From assembly GCA_023213315.1 (NCBI GenBank), contig JAKCPI010031598.1:96840-160839 (forward strand): 64,000 bases of DNA. The letters are read 5' to 3'. Of this stretch, positions 56,691-64,000 are shown piece by piece (the stretch's first letter is position 1; each line of letters starts with the position of its first letter). The notes beneath the pieces were generated by a model. The model was not told the origin of the DNA. It ran no database searches and worked only from the letters and a program-made list of their open reading frames with translations. Source of the stretch: Euborellia annulipes. Its lineage: Eukaryota > Arthropoda > Insecta > Dermaptera > Anisolabididae. The translations under genes were made by a program, and so were the position numbers.

Positions 56691-57555
56691 TTTATAATCA
56701 ATAGTTTAAATAGGTAAGAGAAAGAAATAATTTTACTGTTAAAAAATTTTAACAGGAATATCGTTTACTCTACTATTGGAAATATACCCTCTTTCCATCT
56801 ATTAGAAGAAAATATACTAAAAATTATCGAGGAAGCAAATTTATAGTCTAAAATATATGCTAGCGCGATCTATTTCAAGAAAATATAACTAAAACCAAAT
56901 TTACAGGGTTTACAATTTATGGTGGCGCGATCTATTAGAAGAAAATATACTAATGATTATTGAAGAAACAAATTTATAGAGTTTAATATATATGCTAGCG
57001 CGATCTATTTCAAGAAAATATAACTAAAACCAAATTTACAGGGTCTACAATATATGGTGGCGCGATCTATTAGAAGAAAATATACTAAAAGTTATTCAAA
57101 ATGTGTTCGGTTATTTTCGGAATATTCCGGAAATATTCGGAAATGTGGTGCCCACAGAATCCTATAGTTATAAGGAAGGATATATTCTAGAACGAATTAG
57201 TATCTCACCGGCTGCCGGTGAGTGAACATAAGAGGGTTCTATGTCAATTTGCTCTCTATTAATTAGCATTTAAAAAAATTCTGATAATTTAATAGAAATT
57301 CTTAAATAATTATGAATACATGTTATAATTTATGATTTTAAATGAATTAAGAAATCTTAATAAGGAATTGGACTTGTTGGATTAGTATTATGGACACATG
57401 TATTGGGTATATGGGGAGATGTTGACTCGTCAACGGTCAGCATCCCACCCTAAACCGCCCTAAATAGATACTTTTCTTATATAATAATATTACTACCCGA
57501 AGCTATCGTCGCCGCACTCCCGAAAATAACCGAAGACTTCCGAGGATTTTAATTC
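56691..57555. repeat. Inner unique part of the foldback arm (left)
   Basis: Contains a bipartite tandem repeat of about 130 bp: GCTAGCGCGATCTATTTCAA alternating with GGTGGCGCGATCTATTAGAA (two rounds here, three at 63.3-63.65 kb). It also has TCACCGGCTGCCGGTGA (a small palindrome near 57,210) and GTTGACTCGTCAAC near 57,422. No coding region. Confidence 0.85.
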
Positions 57556-57600
57556 TAATTAAAATTATAAGTTTATGCTGCCACCTTTCAACAATAAGAT

Positions 57601-58490
57601 GAATTAAAATCCTCGGAAGTCTTCGGTTATTTTCGGGAGTGCGGCGACGATAGCTTCGGGTAGTAATATTATTATATAAGAAAAGTATCTATTAAGGGCG
57701 GGTTGGGTGGAATGCTGACCGTTGACGAGTCAACATCTCCCCATATACCCAATACATGTGTCCATAATACTAATCCAACAAGTCCAATTCCTTATTAAGA
57801 TTTCTTAATTCATTTAAAATCATAAATTATATCATGTATTCATAATTATTTAAGAATTTCTATTAAATTATCAGAATTTTTTTTAAATGCTAATTAATAG
57901 AGAGCAAATTGACATAGAAACCTCTTATGTTCACTCACCGGCAGCCGGTGAGATACCAAATCGTCCTAGAATATATCCTTCCTTATAACTATAGGATTCT
58001 GTGGGCACCACATTTCCGAATATTTCCGGAATATTCCGAAAATAACCGAACACATTTTAAATAACTTTTAGTATATTTTCTTCTAATAGATCGCGCCACC
58101 ATATATTGTAGACCCTGTAAATTTGGTTTTAGTTATATTTTCTTGAAATAGATCGCGCTAGCATATATATTAAACTTTATAAATTTGTTTCTTCAATAAT
58201 CATTAGTATATTTTCTTCTAATAGATCGCGCCACCATAAATTGTAAACCCTGTAAATTTGGTTTTAGTTATATTTTCTTGAAATAGATCGCGCTAGCATA
58301 TATTTTAGACTATAAATTTGCTTCCTCGATAATTTTTAGTATATTTTCTTCTAATAGATGGAAAGAGGGTATATTTCCAATAGTAGAGTAAACGATATTC
58401 CTGTTAAAATTTTTTAACAGTAAAATTATTTCTTTCTCCTACCTATTTAAACTATTGATTATAAAGAAAAAGTAGACTATTGCGAACGTG
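57601..58490. repeat. Inner unique part of the foldback arm (right, inverted)
   Basis: Mirror image of 56,691-57,555 with few differences, including the GCGCGATCTATT repeats and the CACCGGCAGCCGGTG palindrome. Confidence 0.9.
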
Positions 58491-59480
58491 TTAGAAATTC
58501 AAAATGATCCCGGGTCCGCCTATTTTTAGATTTTTAATAACTTGGACCCCACAAGTCCAAATTTGACAAAATTTAAAATTTAATGCCAGGGTATAATAGA
58601 AAAGACTATGATGAACTCAAAATGATCCCGGGTCCACCTATTTTTGAGTTTTTGAGAACTTGGGCCCCGTGAGTCCAAATTTGATGAAATTTGGCATTTA
58701 AGGCCAGGGTAGAATAGAAAAGACTATGATGAACTCAAAATGATCCCGGGTCCACCTATTTTTGAGTTTTTCAGAACTTGGACCCCGTGAGTCCAAATTT
58801 GATGAAATTTGGCATTTAAGGCCAGGGTAGAATAGAAAAGACTATGATGAACTCAAAATGATCCCGGGTCCACCTATTTTTGAGTTTTTCAGAACTTGGA
58901 TTCCGTGAGTCCAAATTTGATGAAATTTAAAATTTAAGGCCAGGGTATAATAGAAAAGACTTTGATGAACTCAAAATGATCCCGGGTCCATGTATTATTA
59001 GATTTTTAATAACTTGGACCCCGTGAGTCCAAATTTGATGAAATTTGGAATTTAAGGCCAGGGTAGAATAGAAAAGACTATGATGAACTCAAAATGATCC
59101 CGGGTCCACCTATATTTGAGTTTTTCAGAACTTGGACCCCATGAGTCCAAATTTGATTAAATTTAAAATTTACGGCCAGAGTAGAAAATAAAAGACTAGG
59201 ATGAACTCAAAATGATCCTGGGTCCACCTATTTTTGAGTTTTTCAGAACTTGGACCCCGTGAGTCCAAATTTGATGAAATTTGGAATTTAAGGCCAGGGT
59301 AGAATAGAAAAGACTAGGATGACCTCAAAATGATCCCGGGTCCACCTATTTTTAGATTTTTAATAACTTGGACCCCGTGAGTCCAAATTTGATGAAATTT
59401 AAAATTTAAGACCAGAGTAGAATATACAAGACTAGGATGAACTCAAAATGATCCCGGGTCCACCTATTTTTGAGTTTTTC
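58491..59480 (-). repeat. 118-bp satellite, array B
   Basis: About nine units in the opposite orientation to array A, more diverged from each other than those in array C. Confidence 0.95.
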
Positions 59481-59649
59481 ATAACTTGAAAACTCTCTTG
59501 CTGATTTGCTATAGTCAGATATGTGCAGACAAAGAGGGAAATTTGAAACTTTAAAATTCTGCAATTGCTCTCCGGAGGCAAGAGATCTTTTTGAGTTCAT
59601 GATAGTCTTCTAAATTCTACTCAGGGCTTATAGTACATATTTCATCAAA
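59481..59649. other. Spacer between the two foldback copies
   Basis: A short stretch with GATTTGCTATAGTCAGATAT and a diverged satellite fragment at 59,588-59,649. No gene. Confidence 0.5.
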
Positions 59650-62600
59650 ATTCGACTTGCAAGATTCAAGTTATTAAAAACTCAAAAATAGGTGGACCCG
59701 GGATCATTTTGAGTTCATCCTAGTCTTTTCTATTCTAATTTCACCTTACATTCCAAATAACATCAAATTTGGTCTCACGGGGTCCAAGTTATGAAAAACT
59801 CAAAAACAGGCGGACCCGGGATCATTTTGAGTCCATCATAGTCTATTCTATTCTGGCCTTAAATTCCAAATTTTATCAAATTTGGGCTTACGGGGTACAA
59901 GTTCTGAAAAACTCAAAAATAGGTGGACCCGGGATCATTTTGAGTTCATCCTAGTCTTTTATATTCTACTCTGGCCTTAAATTCCAAATTTCTTCACATT
60001 TGGACTTGTGGGGTTCAAGTTATTAAAAATCTAAAAATAGGTGGACCCGGGATCATTTTGAGTCCATCATAGTCTTTTATATTCTATTCTGGCCTTAAAT
60101 TCCAAATTTCTTCACATTTGGACTTGTGGGGTTCAAGTTATTAAAAATCTAAAAATCTGGTGTGACTGGCGCACAGCACACAACTTTCTCTTACCCTTCG
60201 GTAAGAGAAAGTTGTGCACTGTGCTGGTCACACCAGATTTTTTGTGTCGAGATATATTTAGTTTCCCATAGCACCTTAGTTTCAAACTTGCATTTTAAAT
60301 GTTGATTGCTTGAAATAAACTATGGTTATTTTTCAAAATTTTAATCTCATATTTGGACATTTTATACACAATATAGAATCGTAAATAAATACAAAATTTC
60401 ATAAGAATTGGAAAAAAAAATTTTAAATGCCTAAAAAGTTCCAAAGGGGACCCCCTTTTGAATCGAAATTAACATACAAATCCCTATAGGAAATTAACAT
60501 TGGCCAAATGCGAAGATAAGGTAGAAAAATTTAAAACGCGTAGAAAGAGAGAAGATAGTTTTGTGAGAGAGAGAGATATGTTTTCTCCGAAAAAAAAAAT
60601 GGGCGTTTAAATAATAATTGATTTTTAATCTAATAAAAAGAAAAAGATTTAAATTCGGTTACCATGGCAACCATTTATTTCTCCTATCTTTCCTATGAAG
60701 CACAAGAGTAAAGTGTGCTTCAAACAATTTTGAGGGCAAAACGAGAATATACATTTGAAAGAGCATCTAAAAAATAATTGATTTTTGAATTTTAATCAAA
60801 ATCGTTATAGCGAATTTTGAGAAAATCGAAAAAAACTGAAAAAGTACATCAGTAAAGTACTAGTACTTTTTGGCCGATTTTGATTAAAAGCTTATTTTGC
60901 CGGTCCCGGTGGGTGTTTAACTTAAATATAAAATTTCAGCCTCATAGCTCAATTCCTTCATGCTTAAAATTGAACACACACAGACACACACACACACACA
61001 CAGACAGACAGACAGACAGACAGACCATGTCGCGAAAACCACTTTTTTGGATTCAGGGGACCTCAAAACGTGAAGATCCATCAAAATCTCGACATCGAAT
61101 TTTTGACATGAAACCAATACTTTCTCTCTATATATATATTACATATATACATAGGTAAGAGAAAGTAAAAATAGGTGGACCCGGGATCATTTTGAGTCCA
61201 TCATAGTCTTTTATATTCTATTCTGGCCTTAAATTCCAAATTTCTTCACATTTGGACTAACGAGGTCCAAGTTATTAAAAACTCAAAATAGGCTGGACCG
61301 GGATCATTTTGAGTTCATCATAGTCTTTTCTATTCAACTCTAGCCTTAAATACCACATTTCATTAAATTTGGGCTTACGGGGTCCAAGTTATGAAAAACT
61401 CAAAAATAGGTGGACCCGGGATCATTTTGAGTTCATCATAGTCTTTTCTAATCTACCCTGGCCTTAAATTTTAAATTTTGTCAAATTTGGACTTGTAAGG
61501 TTCAAGATATTAAAAATCTAAAAATAGGTGGACCCGGGATCATTTTGAGTTCATCCTAGTCTTTTCTATTCTACCCTGGCCTTAATTCCAAATTTCATCA
61601 AATTTGGACTCACGGGGTCCAAGTTCTGAAAAACTCAAAAATAGGTGGACCCGGGATCATTTTGAGTTCATCCTAGTCTTTTATATTCTACTCTGGTCTT
61701 AAATTTTAAATTTCATCAAATTTGGACTCACGGGGTCCAAGTTATTAAAAATCTAAAAATAGGTGGACCCGGGATCATTTTGAGTTCATCCTAGTCTTTT
61801 CTATTCTAGCCTGGCCTTAAATTCCAAATTTCATCAAATTTGGACTCACGGGGTCCAAGTTCTGAAAAACTCAAAAATAGGTGGACCCGGGATCATTTTG
61901 AGTTCATCCTAGTCTTTTATTACTCTGGCCGTAAATTTTAAATTTAATCAAATTTGGACTCATGGGGTCCAAGTTCTGAAAAACTCAAAAATAGGTGGAC
62001 CCGTGATCATTTTGAGTTCATCCTAGTCTTTTATTTATATTCTACCCTGGCCTTAAATTCCAAATTTCATCAAATTTGGACTCACGGGGTCCAAGTTATT
62101 AAAAATCTAAAAATAGGTGGACCCGGGATCATTTTGAGTTCATCCTAGTCTTTTCTATTCTACCCTGGCCTTAAATTCCAAATTTCATCAAATTTGGACT
62201 CACGGGAGTCCAAGTTCTGAAAAACTCAAAAATAGGTGGACCCGGGATCATTTTGAGTTCATCCTAGTCTTTTATATTCTACTCTGGCCGTAAATTTTAA
62301 ATTTCATCAAATTTGGACTCACGGGGCCCAAGTTCTGAAAAACTCAAAAATAGGTGGACCCGGGATCATTTTGAGTTCATCATAGTCTTTTATATTCTAC
62401 TCTGGCCGTAAATTTTAAATTTCATCAAATTTGGACTCACGGGGCCCAAGTTCTGAAAAACTCAAAAATAGGTGGACCCGGGATCATTTTGAGTTCATCC
62501 TAGTCTTTTCTATTCTACCCTGGCCTTAAATTCCAAATTTCATCAAATTTGGACTCACGGGGTCCAAGTTATTAAAAATCTAAAAATAGGTGGACCCGGG

Positions 62601-64000
62601 ATCATTTTGAGTTCATCCTAGTCTTTTCTATTCTACCCTGGCCTTAAATTCCAAATTTCATCAAATTTGGACTCACGGGGTCCAAGTTCTGAAAAACTCA
62701 AAAATAGGTGGACCCGGGATCATTTTGAGTTCATCATAGTCTTTTCTATTCTACCCTGGCCTTAAATGCCAAATTTCATCAAATTTGGACTCACGGGGTC
62801 CAAGTTCTGAAAAACTCAAAAATAGGTGGACCCGGGATCATTTTGAGTTCATCCTAGTCTTTTATATTCTACTCTGGCCGTAAATTTTAAATTTCATCAA
62901 ATTTGGACTCACGGGGCCCAAGTTCTGAAAAACTCAAAAATAGGTGGACCCGGGATCATTTTGAGTTCATCATAGTCTTTTCTATTATACCCTGGCCTTA
63001 AATTTTAAATTTTGTCAAATTTGGACTTGTGGGGTCCAAGTTATTAAAAATCTAAAAATAGGCAGACCCGGGATCATTTTGAATTTCTAACACGTTCGGA
63101 ATAGTCTACTTTTTCTTTATAATCAATAATTTAAATAGGTAAGAGAAAGAAATAATTTTACTGTTAAAAAATTTTAACAGGAATATCGTTTACTCTACTA
63201 TTGGAAATATACCCTCTTTCCATCTATTAGAAGAAAATATACTAAAAATTATCGAGGAAGCAAATTTATAGTCTAAAATATATGCTAGCGCGATCTATTT
63301 CAAGAAAATATAACTAAAACCAAATTTACAGGGTTTACAATTTATGGTGGCGCGATCTATTAGAAGAAAATATACTAATGATTATTGAAGAAACAAATTT
63401 ATAAAGTTTAATATATATGCTAGCGCGATCTATTTCAAGAAAATATAACTAAAACCAATTTTACAGGGTCTACAATTTATGGTGGCGCGATCTATTAGAA
63501 GAAAATATACTAATGATTATTGAAGAAACAAATTTATAGAGTTTAATATATATGCTAGCGCGATCTATTTCAAGAAAATATAACTAAAACCAAATTTACA
63601 GGGTCTACAATATATGGTGGCGCGATCTATTAGAAGAAAATATACTAAAAGTTATTTAAAATGTGTTCGGTTATTTTCGGAATATTCCGGAAATATTCGG
63701 AAATGTGGTGCCCACAGAATCCTATAGTTATAAGGAAGGATATATTCTAGGACGATTTAGTAACTCACCGGCTGCCGGTGAGTGAACATAAGAGGGTTCT
63801 ATGTCAATTTGCTCTCTATTAATTAGCATTTAAAAAAATTCTGATAATTTAATAGAAATTCTTAAATAATTATGAATACATGTTATAATTTATGATTTTA
63901 AATGAATTAAGAAATCTTAATAAGGAATTGGACTTGTTGGATTAGTATTATGGACACATGTATTGGGTATATGGGGAGATGTTGACTCGTCAACGGTCAG
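59650..64000 (+). mobile_element. Satellite-bearing foldback element, copy 2 (runs off the window)
   Basis: Starts with the same TTCGACTTGCAAGATTC, continues as satellite array C (59,690-60,150 and 61,172-63,090, about 20 units) and then the unique part (63,091-64,000) matching 56,691-57,440. The mirror half should lie beyond the window. Confidence 0.8.
60156..61171 (+). mobile_element. Hairpin-headed element family, full copy inserted in the satellite
   Basis: The satellite reads CTAAAAATAGGTGG in other units; here it is split as CTAAAAA|TCTGGTGTGAC ... GGTAAGAGAAAGTAAAAA|TAGGTGG, an A|T insertion. The head is a near-perfect 82-bp hairpin (60,156-60,237). The tail has CACA and CAGA microsatellites and a TACTTTCTCT...AGAGAAAGTA stem. 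It is younger than the satellite array. No coding region. Confidence 0.88.

Larger units (their letters stand above)
55886..59480. mobile_element. Satellite-bearing foldback element, copy 1
   Basis: A giant imperfect palindrome of about 3.6 kb. The order is satellite array (about 7 units), an 870-bp unique part, a 45-bp spacer (57,556-57,600), the inverted unique part, then an inverted satellite array (about 9 units). Left position x pairs with about 115,156 minus x near the centre. The inner ends read GAGGATTTTAATTC / GAATTAAAATCCTC. The outer starts share TTCGACTTGCAAGATTC with the second copy at about 59,650. Long inverted arms made of tandem repeats resemble the Foldback/Galileo class. 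No protein and no target duplication were seen. Confidence 0.75.

Noticed and set aside
55886..63090. CRISPR-like array
   Set aside because: Units of 118 bp are repeated whole with no unique spacers, in a eukaryotic setting; it is a satellite.

Overview
The window looks like AT-rich nuclear DNA of an arthropod. It contains one intact, intron-containing insect or crustacean-type cuticle gene with a chitin-binding (RR) domain, dense layers of transposons, long microsatellites and tRNA-derived SINEs. There are no bacterial operon features. The species cannot be named from the sequence. Most open frames here are short and lie in repeats; I read them as chance unless something else supports them.

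Layout. 1-23 kb is a mosaic of large repeat blocks. 1-2,144 is directly repeated at 14,206-16,319. Block B (about 4.85-14.5 kb) recurs inverted at 42.8-50.5 kb, and block C (about 17.7-23.25 kb) recurs inverted at 51.9-55.5 kb. These blocks carry three unrecognised small coding exons (proteins starting MSFLN, MEITSQ and MTIRWYD). They also carry five copies of a TATA-box / UUCG-hairpin / AATAAA module. Because the blocks occur twice, many later insertions have their empty site in the other copy, so target duplications can be read directly (ATT, TTAA, TA, A|T and an 11-bp duplication).

23.3-42 kb is the single-copy core. A candidate TATA promoter lies near 23.69 kb. The cuticle gene has coding exons at 33,067-33,427, 35,907-36,017, 36,143-36,211 and 37,764-38,903 (559 aa predicted). 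Its introns hold a TIR element, a GC-rich composite insertion and a hAT-type element with a second hAT-type element nested in it. A foldback repeat lies just after the stop codon and another hAT-type element lies downstream.

55.9-64 kb is dominated by a 118-bp satellite. It is arranged as a foldback element: satellite array, about 870 bp unique, 45-bp spacer, then the inverted mirror image. A second copy starts near 59.65 kb and runs off the window. The satellite of that second copy is interrupted by a hairpin-headed mobile element that has about eight full or partial copies in the window.

The strongest leads are the MSFLN exon pair, whose coding parts differ greatly while their flanks are almost identical, the conserved promoter/hairpin module, the satellite foldback element, and a perfect 140-bp hairpin insertion with an 11-bp target duplication.
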